From: Ananas comosus
Lineage: Eukaryota > Streptophyta > Magnoliopsida > Poales > Bromeliaceae
DNA: 64,000 nucleotides
NCBI RefSeq assembly: GCF_001540865.1
Contig: NC_033632.1
Span: forward strand, 8,539,811 to 8,603,810
Reading direction: 5' to 3'
The notes under the pieces were generated by a model. The model worked only from the letters and a program-made list of their open reading frames with translations, searched no databases and was not told the DNA's origin. Position numbers and translations under genes: made by a program. Shown here piece after piece: positions 12,300 to 24,730 of the stretch (positions are counted from its first letter, which is position 1; each line of letters opens with the position of its first letter).

Positions 12300-13500
12300 G
12301 TACGTTCTCAATCTCCGCCCCCTAAATTACTACATTAACCTCCCTTTCTCGCTCGGGACCTTCGTCTCCGCCGATCCTCCGGCGAACCGCTGCTCGCCGG
12401 AGAATTTTCCGGTAGGTGAGGGACGTCGGGCTTGCGAAGGCGAGGGGAAGTGGTGTCGTGAGCAATGTGAGATAGGAGAGGGATTTTTGAAACTATTTTG
12501 GTGATATGGGTGTTAGATGCGGTGGTTGTTGGTGGTGATGCGGCGAGTTGGAGTGGGAAAGGGAGTTGATCTGTTGGTTTTGTCGTTGTTTCTGTTTGAC
12601 TTCGGGATGGTGTTGGAGTTTCGTGTGGGGCATTAGTGGGTTTGGTGGTGGATGGGGTTTAGGGTTTTTGATATTGTGAGGCTTTTTGCGGCAATTGTGG
12701 TTTAGTTTTCTCTTGACGTGTCGTGTTATTCTCAAGAGCATGGATTTTGAAGGTTTTGAAGGGACAGAGGAGGGATTTGTAACATAAGGGTTGTACCATC
12801 ATGGATAACAGTAGTTATCGTCCTATCTGGAGCACCCGTTTGGTGCGGCTTCTTTACCTGGCTGCTTTTCCCTGACAATTAGTGTCGACTGTTTAGGCCT
12901 TTGGCAGATAAAAAATCTCGAGCATCTTGGGAAGCTGAAACATTTTTCAGGCCCTCCAAGCAGAAGCTTGAATTTGAGACTTGTATGTCTAGTATATTTT
13001 CTGCCTTGATATTGCTTCCGTTATCAGCTGCTCAGCTGCCTTTCACTGGACAGAAGCTGTTGGAGGAATCTTAGTGTAGCACTTCTCCTAGTAGCACCTT
13101 CAAACAACACTTTGTTGAATAGAAGTACTCCTTATAGCAGGGTCAGAAAAACCCTTAGCTGCAATTTAGCTGTTGAATAGATTCTTGTGAAAACGATGTT
13201 AGTGCTTGTTCAAACAGCCTGCTCAGACATCAATTTGAGGCTTCACCTTGCCTAATTGGCCTTCATTCTTTTCTTCTTTACCTTCTTCAGTTCTTCTTTA
13301 TATTATAATAGACAGTTGACTCCTCAATTATAAATACCAGGGGGATAATTTATGTACCCAATTGTCTCTTTTGCTGTTGCTAACATTCATATTATATCAC
13401 TAGATTGATGCGGCTTCCGTTCTAACGCTATTCAATTTCGTCTTTAGTCCTCATGATATTTCTGGTGCCTTGAATAATTTCACATATCGAGGTAATGATG

Positions 13501-14120
13501 GATCTACATTGGCTTATAGAAATAATAAAACTAAATACATACCAATCCCCCTGATCATAAACAGAATAAAATATAACTCACAGAGTACCATAGAGAAGAA
13601 ATTCTTGATCAATCTGCGGAAGCGTAAAATCCTGCTGCGATATGAACATCACTAACCGAATTTGAGTAATCTCGTTTCTCTTCCTGTCTGAAGCACTCTA
13701 TCCTATGTGTGGAACAGATAGTAATTTTTCACCAGAATGCACGTGAGAAGGTGACAGGACCAGTACATCCAAAATTCGTCATAATTCGATCCAATCACTT
13801 CATACAATATTAAATTTATTACTTATGGATTTGATACCAATTGATAGATCTACATTGGCATGTAAAAATAATAAAACTAAATACATACCAATGCCCAGGA
13901 TCATAAAAATAATACAGTATAACTCACAGAGCGTCGTAGAGAAGAAAATCTTAATCAATCTGCGGGAGTGTGAAGTCTGGCTGCGATATGAACGTCAAAA
14001 ACCGAATTTGGGTAATTTGGTTTCTACTTTTATCTCAGCCATTCTCCCGTATGGTGTGGAACATATGATAATTCTTTATCAAAATGCACGTGAGAAGGCG
14101 GTAGGACCAATACCCCTTTT
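13501..14120 (+). repeat. tandem duplication (346-bp spacing) in the MAP65 5' UTR intron
   Basis: GATCTACATTGGC at 13501 and again at 13847 begins two roughly 275-bp segments that share most of their sequence (AAATACATACCAAT, TATAACTCACAGAG, TCAATCTGCGG, TGCACGTGAGAAGG). Each copy has a short open frame with similar peptides, but these look like by-products of the duplication. Probably an old repeat fragment; the family was not identified. Confidence 0.7.
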
Positions 14121-14492
14121 ATAGTCCAGATTGACTTTCTATCAAAATCTGATTATGATTCTATTTAAATAAATGGAAAGAGATAAAATATACTATATCA
14201 AACAGTTCTATATTTGTTAGGATTTGGCCTTTAGTTATAGTAAATCCAGATTTGAATATGATTAATTGGGCCACATTTATGGAAATCCCAACAGATAATT
14301 CAAGCAATTGTCAATAACAGTGCATGTTTCATCAACCCGCTGTGTTTACCCGCCTTTAGGTTGTATAAGGTATGTACTAATAGATTCTATTGATTCCTTC
14401 TCATTTCTGTTGTGAAGCTATTGCTTATCTACTTGTGAAGCTGTTGCTTATCAACTCATCAAGACTTCTCTCATGTAGGTTATTTAGCTACA

Positions 14493-17400
14493 ATGGCTGC
14501 AACAGGAATTGGCAATCCCTTGTTAGGTGAAACCACATGTGGGTCTCTGCTGCAACAGTTGCAGGTGATTTGTTAAATATTTGCTTAAATTTTTAGAAAA
14601 ATTATCTATTTACATATATCTATATTATATCCCGATGAATTTTTGTATATGCCCTGCGTACACCTTGTATACCCTTGTACTTTTAAAAAACAAATCTCTC
14701 TCTAAAAGACTTTCTGTTATATAAAGCGATTTTCTTGCATGGACTCTCAAACTTAAGGGTATTTTTGTTAGAAACTACACTTTTATCGGTATATATGAAA
14801 TTTGGCTTTATAGGAGTCATATATGTAAATATATGATTTACAATGCGACATGTGTAAAGCCCCTAACGTTGGCATATAGTAGTAGACTGCATGATGTAAA
14901 GTTATTTGTTTTCTTTCTGTATAGATAATATGGGATGAGGTTGGCGAGAGTGATGATGAACGCGATAGGATGCTGCTTCAGCTAGAACAAGAGTGCCTGG
15001 ATGTTTACAAGAGGAAAGTCGATCAGGCTGCAAAGTCGAGGGCACTGCTCCTACAGTCCTTGGCTGATTCCAAAGCAGAGCTTGCCAAGCTTCTTTCTGC
15101 TCTTGGAGAGAAGTCATTTTCTGGCATAGTAAGTGTACTGTTCTTTACTAGTTTACCTATTGCTCTTATATTATAATTATTTTGTCTTTGAAAATGCCAT
15201 ATTTGAAGCAGGTTCTATTCTAGTTGTTTTTGCCAAGTGAAAATGTTGTAGCAAGTAAATTGGTATTATCATTCATTGTTGCATACCCGAGTGATGAGAT
15301 GGATCGCCTCTTTTCTAGTAGTCTGGTTTGGCCTTTCACTGTTCATAATGGGGCTAACAGATCACTAAGAAAACGTAGAAGAGGATGTGAAAAACAACAA
15401 AGGTAACTCTCCTAAGAGTTCTGAACAAACAATTTAACTGATAGAGCTTTGAAAACTCAAATATAAGAGATTTTTGCCGTCATTGTTTATCATTTAATAG
15501 TGATTTAAAAGTGATTAGATTGTTTGAATTTAGATTATAGTATCTAGATGGCAAAGATGGGTAACTCATAGAACCACCAACTAGGTTTCTCTTGCAAACA
15601 TTCGTACCCATGTGCTGAGGAAGAAATGAAGAGGATAGATCAAACAAAGTCAAAGAAACTGATCAAAATTGCTGAAACTGCAAAAAGCTGAACTATAGGA
15701 GCCTAGACCAAAGCCAAAACTAAAGTTATATTTTAAACTTTAAGGTCCTGCTTTTGGGATTATTTCTGTTAGTGGCTTTCAGTTATCTACTAGGGTCCAC
15801 CTTGGACACTTGATTCTTTTTGATTTCGCCGTTTCGCTACGTAAAAATATCTGCAGGGACTTTCTACTTAGTAATTAGGTTAGTCAATAAATGATTTTTC
15901 ACTAAATACTCTTTTATTGTTGGATTTATTTGTTCTGTTTTGACTATCCTAGAACTGTCTAATCTTAAATAAATGCACAAAAAAGGCATCCTTTGTGCCA
16001 TATTCTCCACCTCATTTATTGTTCATGTTGCTTTTTGATGCCTGTTATCGGTAGTGGAGCATGGTTAGTATAAGTTATCCTTTGAACGTGTAAAGGGTCT
16101 TGCTGAAGTCAACAGTTTGTACGCAGAATAACAGATTATTTTCATGAAAAATATTACAAAACTTTCTTCATGCTTTTCTTTTCTACAATCATCTCATTCA
16201 TATTGGCCTTTGGCGTTCACAGCCTGACAAGTCATCTGGGACTATCAAGGAACAACTGGCTTCCATTGCACCAGTATTGGAACAGCTATGCAAGCAGAAA
16301 GAAGAACGGATAAAGGAGTTCACTGATGTTCAGTTGCAAATTCAGAAAATTCGTGGAGAAATTGCTGGCACCCTGAAGAATGGTGAGCTGACAGGAGCAC
16401 CGGTAATTGATGAGGAGGATCTATCACTAAAGAAGCTGGATGAATATAACTTTCAGCTGCAGGAACTACAGAAAGAAAAGGTTCTTACTATATACAAATT
16501 TAGGGGTGTTTCCATATATATCTCCTTCAAATTTTGTACATTGTGCATGCAATTGCATATATATGTCCTGTGAATTTAGAAATTTCACATTTGTCCCTCA
16601 CAGTTTGCAATTGTCACATATACTCTTCTAAATTTTAAACTGTGCCAACTGATTATTCTTGGCTGGCCACTAATTTATCCATTGTTAAGACTGTTATCTT
16701 CTTGAGGAAAAAAGTGCCTTTTGAGGGGGTTTTTTTTTTTTGGTTGAATGTTTTAGTATTTAGGGTTTGCATAAAATGGCATAAGATATGATAGAGAAGT
16801 TAGAGAGAAATATGAGTATAAGTATTTTAAAAGATATTTTTTCATGGGTAGAATGGTCATTTGCATAAGAAAAACTAGTTTTAAGCATTCAACTGTTGGA
16901 CAGGAAAAAATTTGCAAATTTTAAAATTAAGAGAGATATATTTGATAATTAAAACTTTGGGAAACTAATTGACTCCACTACTTTGCTGGGATATGTAGGC
17001 AATTTTTGCTTAACTTTATCAGATGTTTATGGGATTTTTAATGTCTATGTACTTGATTTGCAGAGTGATAGACTACACAAGGTTCTTGACTTTGTCAGCA
17101 CCGTGCATGATCTATGTGCTGTCTTAGGAATGGATTTCTTCAGTACCATAACTGAAGTCCACCCTAGCCTTAATGACTCTATTGGTGTCCAATCCAAGAG
17201 CATTAGCAATGAAACCTTATCCAAGCTATCTGAAATGGTTCTTGCACTTAAAGAAGACAAAAAGAAGAGGCTTGTTAAGGTGATTGTTGCATCCCGACAA
17301 TATATAACGCAAATGTTTGTATTTATGCTTGAAAGTTATGACTGGTTTAATTGTTTTGTCATTGTTTATGTGTTGGATAAGAGTTCTTTAATTTCTCGTA

Positions 17401-20400
17401 TTTATTTGTCTTGTACTTACCTGATAAGAATCGTTGCTGTCTTTGTAAGATGCAAGCCAGTGGCTGCTAGGCAATGAATGTACAGTTCACTTAGATGAAA
17501 TTTATAAGCTACCTGTGTTTTTCATTGAATTCAGTTAGCAACCTTCATTATAATAACATCGAATCATTCTATATACATGAGATTCCAACTCCTTTTATTT
17601 CATTAATACACAGCATGAAATTTAGGAAATTTTTACTGTAATATTTTATGTTGCAAGTTTGTATCCTTGTCTGAAGTGTCAACCATAAGCTCTGTAAGCT
17701 CCTTTCTTTAGATGTTAGAAATTGTCATCTAGAATTGTCAATTAGATAATGGTAAGTGTCTGCAATTTTAAGTTATTAACAACTCCAAAGTTTTTGCAAT
17801 TGTGCTTTACGTCACTTTCAAATTTGTGTGCACCAGTAATTTTGCCATCATAATACGCCCCCTTAATTACCTCTCATCCATCTTTTATTTTCCTGTCTTG
17901 TCATGATAATCTTAAGCTGTTCTTTGTAAAGTCCTTTTAATACGACTCTACTCCTTTACGGCTTTAGCTCAATTCAGGAGTTAGAACAATGGCCTTTTTG
18001 AGTCAGCTTCAGCTGAAATGTTATCTCAGTAGAGTTGCTTGAGAAGCAAGTTATCCTCATAATCCTTTAGCAACATATTGTCAAACTCAAAAGAGAGACT
18101 CCAAATTGCTGCTCTCTCTTTTGGGATGATGGGAGATGAAGCTCATTTCAGATCCATAGTCAAGTCCTAAGCTCCAGAATTTTGGGTTTATCAAATTGGT
18201 GAAGTCCACTTCTCAAATTGAGAAGCACTTAATATTCTAGGTTTGTTGGGTATAGACGTGCCAGCAGAGGAATAAATCCCGCTGTGGGACATGCTTACGT
18301 GTACATCTTTGCATAAGCCGGTCCCTCTAGTGACTGTATACAGGAAATATTTGTGGAAAAAAAGAGAATGATGTAGGTCCCACTAATTTTTTATCACTGG
18401 AAAACCCACCCTCTGCTTTAATAAATTGTGCGAGTTTTTACTCTCAACTCTCACGCTACTCCTTGGTTTCAAAATCTGATGTCACATTTATGAACAGAGA
18501 GCTCATTTTGGAGTCTATAGAATGCTTCTCTGCTCATTTGTTGAAAAAGCGTTCTTCAAAATAAAAAAGAAAGATAAAGGCTGTACAGTAGTAGTTTGAC
18601 TGTTTTAGATCTAAGTTTTATTATGATCCATAGGTTATACAAACGATAAATGTGTATGTATTCACAAAAGGTGACCTTTGATACCTTGGTGGCAGATAGT
18701 ATGTGATGCAGTTTTGAGATAATGAATTCTGAACTGGAGATCTATGCAGATTTGAAACTAAATATCATTCGGTAGGATCAAACAAATAAATGTAAGTAAT
18801 TCAATCTGTTAAAAAGTCTGCAGATGAGGACTTGAATGGAATAAATTAGCAGACATAAATGGTATTTATTGTAACATTGGTATTTATTATAACATTTTAA
18901 TTTACTTTTGACCCTTCGACAGCTTCAAGAGCTTGCTGCTCAACTGACTGATCTCTGGAATCTAATGGATACCCCTTCAGAGGAGCGCGGTTTGTTTGAT
19001 CATGTCACATGTAATATGTCTACTGCAGTTGACGAGGTCACCGTTCCTGGAGCCCTAGCTCTTGATTTAATTGAACAGGTCTGCAACTTAACACTCCTTC
19101 CAGGTTCTCCAGGTCAATCAAATTTTTTTTTTTTTTTTTTTTTAGAGATAGGTAGCACGCTACCCGCTTCGTTTATTTCATTTAGAAATAAACTTAGCTG
19201 GAAATGTGAATCAACTAGGATTCGAACTTGGGTCTCGGGTACCAACCACCAAGCCCTTTGCCACTTGCTCTAGGGACGGTCGGTCAGGTCAATCAACTTG
19301 ATTCGCTTTTGGTGCATTCTGGGCATGTTTGGCCGAGCCGGAGCTCCTACAAAAGTGCTGTTAGAAGAAGCAATGGCAGCTTTTTATTATGAGTTTTCTG
19401 CATATATTCCCTTGCAAATATGTGAAATCTTGCAAGTAGCCCTGCAAACTTGGTAGTTGTGTGCATGTGAAAACTATATATATTTCCATTTTATGCCCCT
19501 GCCAGCAACATGTATATATGCCAAAAAAAAAGAAAACTGTTTGCGAGATACTCCCAACAGGAGAATAGATGTAAATAAACATGTTTTCACGGATAAGCGC
19601 ACAAATAGCAACTTTGCAGGGGGTACAATTTCACATATTTGGAGCTTTTGCTTTTGGGGCTTGGAAATTCATTTCAGCTTTTCAGTTGACAAATATCTAG
19701 ATATTATATCTGCAATTCTTGGCTGCGTTTGTTTCTTAGTAGAGAAGCAGTTCCAAAAGTTTAAGCCTACATCGTACGAGGCACTTAAGTCGTTTCCACT
19801 CTCTGTAAGCAGGCTGAAGTGGAAGTTGAGAGGTTGGATCAGCTGAAGTCTAGCAGAATGAAGGAAATAGCATTCAAGAGACAAACCGAACTTGAGGAAA
19901 TCTATGCCCGTGCACACATCGAGATTGATTCTACTGCTGCAAGAGAGAGAGTATTGGCTCTTATCGATTCTGGTAATGTTGAGCCTTCAGAATTACTAGC
20001 TGACATGGATAAGCAGATTCTTAAAGCCAAAGAAGAGGCCCAAAGCAGAAAGGAGATACTCGAAAAGGTTGAGAAGTGGATGTCGGCATGTGAAGAAGAG
20101 AGCTGGCTTGAAGACTACAATCGGGTAAAGATGTTACTTCTTAATTTCAGTTCATTTTTGGGGCTTTTACATTTACATTCCTCCAGGTTCATTTGTAAAC
20201 CCAGGTATCCCTTGTAAATTTGAAATTCTTATACAAGACCCTGTAAAATTGAAACTGTAATTTCATACAACAAATATCCTCGAGTGCCTTGGAGTCAGTT
20301 AATTCATAGTAAAAAAGCTATACCAGTAGTTTTTTTTTTCTTTCTGACGATAGTCACCTTTTAAGGACAAGGGTATATATGTAATAAACTTAAGTTTTTT

Positions 20401-22860
20401 GAATTGCATACATGGAAATATTTGTTCATATTTTCCTAGCTTTCAAACCTCTTAGATTAGTTATGTAGTGCATTATATACTGGGACATGGAACATTGGAA
20501 CATGCCCTAATACTATGACAATTAAATTGATCACTGGAAAATATTTTTTTTCTTAGGCATTCCATTTACTATTATCTGCTTCGCAATCGATTCTTTTCTC
20601 TTAACAATATCTTCTAGTTTCTTTTTTATTCTTTCCAGATGTATTGCTTCTAATGCTTGAAAGAGAGAAGACATATAAAGTTTAGCAAATGCTTATGCTA
20701 AGTTAATCTTATTTTTATTCTGATTTTTCTTTGATGCAGGATGATAACCGATACAATGCAAGCAGAGGTGCACATTTAAATCTCAAACGAGCTGAAAAAG
20801 CTCGTATATTGGTTAACAAGATTCCAGGTACTTTATTGCACTCTGTTGATGCCCTTTTTACTTTTTTGGGTTAATTGTCACATAAAGAGACTGTGTCTGC
20901 TTAAGTTAACAGGCTAAGGAGAACTTCTCGATCAACAAGTGTGGATATTACTTTTCCTCGAAAAGTAAATGAAATAAATAACTTCATCAGGTTTCCATTG
21001 GTCTGGGGCAGCAAAAATCCATTTTATTTATCTATTTATTTATATTTGTGCACATGGCTTACTGACTATTGTGCAAAACCATAAGAGTCACGAGCCTCTT
21101 CTCTAACAATACACTTTTTCATTTAGGTTTTAAGGCTCTTTAGAACCTAAATTTTAATAGTAAGGTTGAACATCCCTTCTATATTCACTTTCAAATTTCT
21201 GAAATATCTAGTCATGCAAAGTAGCATTACAACATTATCTGGAGCATATGCCTGTTTATATTTGCTTAGAATTTGGTTTATCTATGCAAATGGTTTGCTG
21301 TCAACTAGTTCTCATTAATATTAAATTATAGCTGTGTGACTAAGGGAAGGATTTTGTCATCTTACCTATCGTCATCCATATATTATGTGATACAAACATA
21401 GCCATAGGTTATAGCATAATATATTAACACCATATTTAGTTTCAATTGTAACATATTTTTCTACTTTTAAGCTTTTGACTATAAATTTTTTAACTTTCTA
21501 TCTGAAACCACCAGAATAAAAATTAGAACTGTTGAAATGCTTCATTTCAGCGATGGGTTAAAACCGAAACCTAAATCACATTTTTGAATTGTTCCCTATC
21601 TGCACAAATGTTGCAGCTCTACGATGTATGTGCAATTATAAGGTTCGAAAATGCTGCATCAAAATTTAGATTGGTGTCTAGAGTCAAATACAAGTCTTTA
21701 ACAGGTAAAAAATAAATTGGTTAAATAACTGTCAACATTCAAGCCTTTTCTAACTGTCAACATTCAAGCCTTTTCTTGATCTCTATCGATTGACTAACAT
21801 GCTCGTGACAACTGGTTTGCTTTCTTGTGAGCCTATGGTAAGTAGTGGAGTAATCTTTCTTAGGGTCCTTCAGTCTTTGATATAATAAAATGCTGCTGAT
21901 TCTGGCTAACTTGAATCCCAGTTGTTTAGTTTCTAACCAGTTTTAAATTATTGGCATATAGCTCTCGTTGATACTCTGGTGGCAAAGACCCGTGCATGGG
22001 AGGAGGATCGCGGCATGCCATTTACCTATGATGGTGTTTCTCTTCTTGCAATGCTAGATGAATACACCATGCTCAGGCAGGAAAGAGAAGAAGAGAAACG
22101 AAGACTAAGAGTAATATTTTTTTTTCTACCTCCTACAATACGATAAATTTCAAGTCAGTCCTCAAATCTTTTATAATGTTATTTCACTTCAGTCCTTAGA
22201 ACTTCAAATCATTGCAATTTGGTCCCTGACCTTTGCATTCCACTGCAATGATACTCCTCTATGTCAAGTTACATCATTAAATTGGCCAGAAATATCGTAC
22301 TTTCTCATGTAATTACGTGCCAACAACTGTTGGTCATCTCACATGGCGATTAGATTAACATTTCTTAGCATAAAGGGTGTGTTGCAAAAAAATGCAAGGA
22401 TCTTGTTGTAACAGTTAAAATCTTGGAGGTCAAACCGGTAAAAAGGTTGGGGAACCTTGGTGAAATTTATTTTTTCTTACATTCTACCTCTCACATTATC
22501 TCAACATTCTCTTTGTTTTTTCCTCCTGTTTTCAAAATTATTCAGGATCAGAAGAAGTTTCATGAGCAACTAGCAACCGAGCAAGAAACATTTTTCGGAT
22601 CAAGGCCCAGCCCGGTCCGTCCGCTTGGCCCAAAGAAAGTGGTCGGGCCTAGATCAGCGGCCAATGGTGGTGCATCAAACGGCACTCCAAGCCGACGATT
22701 ATCTCTTAATACACATCAGAATGGCATGAGATCTGCAAGCAGGGATGGGAAGAGAGATCTCAATAGGGCGGCTCCACCGGTAATAAACTACGTTGCCATC
22801 TCTAAAGAAGATGCGGCTTCACATGTGTCGGGTCACGACCCGATTCCTGCTTCGCCATGA
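14493..22860 (+). CDS. MAP65-1: 65-kDa microtubule-associated protein, MAP65-1-like
   Basis: Nine coding exons with GT/AG borders: 14493-14564, 14925-15128, 16223-16480, 17064-17279, 18923-19078, 19813-20124, 20740-20827, 21962-22110, 22546-22860. They total 589 codons, matching the roughly 580-590 residues usual for this family, with no internal stop. MAP65 (Ase1/PRC1 family) dimers cross-link antiparallel microtubules in cortical arrays, the preprophase band, spindle midzone and phragmoplast. Visible features are the N-terminus [20 protein letters not shown], coiled-coil-rich residues of about 40-330, and the highly conserved microtubule-binding stretch [18 protein letters not shown] followed by [20 protein letters not shown]. 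The C-terminal tail from about residue 500 is basic, low in complexity and rich in Ser-Pro/Thr-Pro (SPVRP, GTPSRR, terminal ASP), which in relatives is where CDK and MAP kinases control binding. The start is the first ATG after the inferred leader intron. The paralogue number is by resemblance to the MAP65-1/-2/-8 group and is less certain than the family. Confidence 0.96.
19122..19284 (-). mobile_element. tRNA-derived SINE in MAP65 intron 5
   Basis: On the minus strand it has an A-box-like TGGCAAAGGGC, then a B-box-like GTTCGAATCC about 35 bp on, then a tail ending in a run of more than 20 A (the T-run at 19123-19143 on +). The 12-bp direct repeat CAGGTCAATCAA flanks it exactly (19110-19121 and 19285-19296). 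The length of about 160 bp and the order pol III boxes, body, poly-A are those of plant SINEs. It lies antisense in the intron and leaves both exon borders untouched. Confidence 0.9.
22140..22420. repeat. probable dispersed repeat in MAP65 intron 8
   Basis: Phrases such as TCAGTCCTCAAATC, TTCAGTCCTTAGAAC and TTTGGTCCCTGACC repeat within the stretch and resemble segments in introns 5 and 6 and at 23980-24060. This is typical of short non-autonomous plant transposons, but I could not define ends. Confidence 0.35.
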
Positions 22861-24386
22861 TTTATACAATCTTTATAAGTGCGATATTTATTGGTAAACT
22901 GTTTTTATTACATCGTATGAGGTCAAAAAGTGAGCTGTTGTCTTGTGAAGTAAATTATAGAGAACTGCTTATGTTGCACTCCTTTTAGGAGGATGGTGTG
23001 TTCTTGATGGATCTAATATTATTTTAGGAGGGCATGTAACTTGATCTTTTTACTATGAAGACATGTATTATTCCTTGATGTAGCTTATTCTGTCTCTCTG
23101 TCTCCCTTTCTCTATCTCTCTCTTCGTAGTATAACTGCCTTGCCATTTTGAAGTGTACGTATTTTTCTTCTGATTGGCACCCCTGAACCTTTTCTTCTTT
23201 TCATTTTAAGTTAGTTTGATCAATTAACTAAGAAATATAGCAATAATCTATCCTACTTTTAAAAGGGGGAGTTTTCTTGGTATTTTTTTCTTTCAGAGTT
23301 GTCCCTTCTTTTAATTTTTATACCAATCCGCTATATGGAATTATAATAGCTTAATGTGCATAGTAAATTATAAATTTTTATTTTTAAAAAGTAATTGTAA
23401 TAGAAAAATTTTGGATGGTCTATTTTAATCCAATGGATAATAGAAAAATATGCATTATTTTTAAAGGACAATTACTTGTCTATGAAATATTTCAGACTTT
23501 TTTATTTATCTCGTTTAGAAGGCTAATATAAAAATTACTTTTTAACATTCAAAGTTCTTTGAAATATACCTTTAAAAGTTAAATTCTGTTAGTGAACCGT
23601 TAGAAATAACTATTTATATGTATGAAATTTTTATTTTGCTCTTTCAAAAATACTCTTCTACTATTATCAACTCTTTTTACTTGCCCTTAAGTTAGGGGGA
23701 AAAGAAGTATTTAGACTTCTTTTCAACTTGAGAGAAATTTAATTCGGATTTAACCCAAGATGACTTAATGGATAGTAATATGGGGATTATTTTTTAATAA
23801 TAAAAAAATATACGATGAATATATATGAAACACAAAAAAAGTAAAGAGTATATAATATATTTCAATAGTTTTTGAAGGGTATACAAGTAATGACCCTATT
23901 TTTATTTCCAAAATTACCTTACATTTAGGTAAATAAAGCACATCCAAATAAATATTTGATTCGCTTTTAAAGGGTTTTTTTTGCATTTAGCCCTCTAACA
24001 ATTTTTTTTATAAATAGTCCCAAAAAAATTATATTTACAAAATTGGTCCTTTCTCTGGCATGTGAATGCCTTGTGGTGGAATTTAAATTCAACATGGTAA
24101 ATCATTCACAGTGTTCAAACAAAGTAAACGATTTACCTAAACACGGTGAACATTCCTTGTGTTCGAGCTGTTTTAAACCCAAATTCTCCATCTGGAAATC
24201 TCTCTATCTTTCTCTCTCTCCCCCCTCGCCACATCACTCTCTCTGTCTCTCTCTCTCTTTCTCTCACCTCCATATCTAGAGACCTCTCTCTCTCTCACTC
24301 TTTCTCTCCCTCGCCCCCCCATTCTAGAGCCCTCTCTCTCTTACTTCTCTCTAGACTATACTCCTCATCGTCTCTCTCTCTGCCTC

Positions 24387-24427
<41 letters not shown>

Positions 24428-24730
24428 GTCAAATCCCATCTTCCAGAGCCCCTCTCCCCCTCTCTTTGTCATCACCCCTTTCCAGAGTCGTCCATTGACA
24501 AGAATTCGTGCCAACCTTGTCCACAAATTGATAATTTCATCTTTCACCTCTCCTCTTTTTGTATGTTCTATACGTTACCTAATATAATGTTGTGATACTT
24601 TTGTATAAAAATTCTTATATTTTGTTATTTTCTAAATGCCCAAAACTTATTTAAATTTTTTAGAGATTTTTTATAGATAGAGACAACTCACTTATATATT
24701 TTGTAATATTGTTTACGTTAGAACATTATC
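22861..24730. other. MAP65 3' UTR and AT-rich intergenic DNA
   Basis: The 3' UTR of MAP65 probably extends to about 23.1 kb (AT-rich, several AATAA-like sites). After it comes AT-rich sequence with homopolymer runs and no coding signal, then a long CT-rich tract (about 24195-24425). No gene is seen. Confidence 0.6.
24195..24425. repeat. CT-rich microsatellite tract
   Basis: Imperfect TCTC repeats, with an uninterrupted (CT)n run at about 24390-24423. Confidence 0.85.

Noticed and set aside
19199..19275. tRNA gene suggested by A-box and B-box
   Set aside because: No cloverleaf; the boxes belong to a poly-A-tailed SINE with a target duplication.
19385..19625. Extra MAP65 exon in intron 5
   Set aside because: No family homology, and skipping it joins exons 5 and 6 in frame with the expected sequence.
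24043..24595. Ser/Leu-rich open frames
   Set aside because: CT microsatellite translation.
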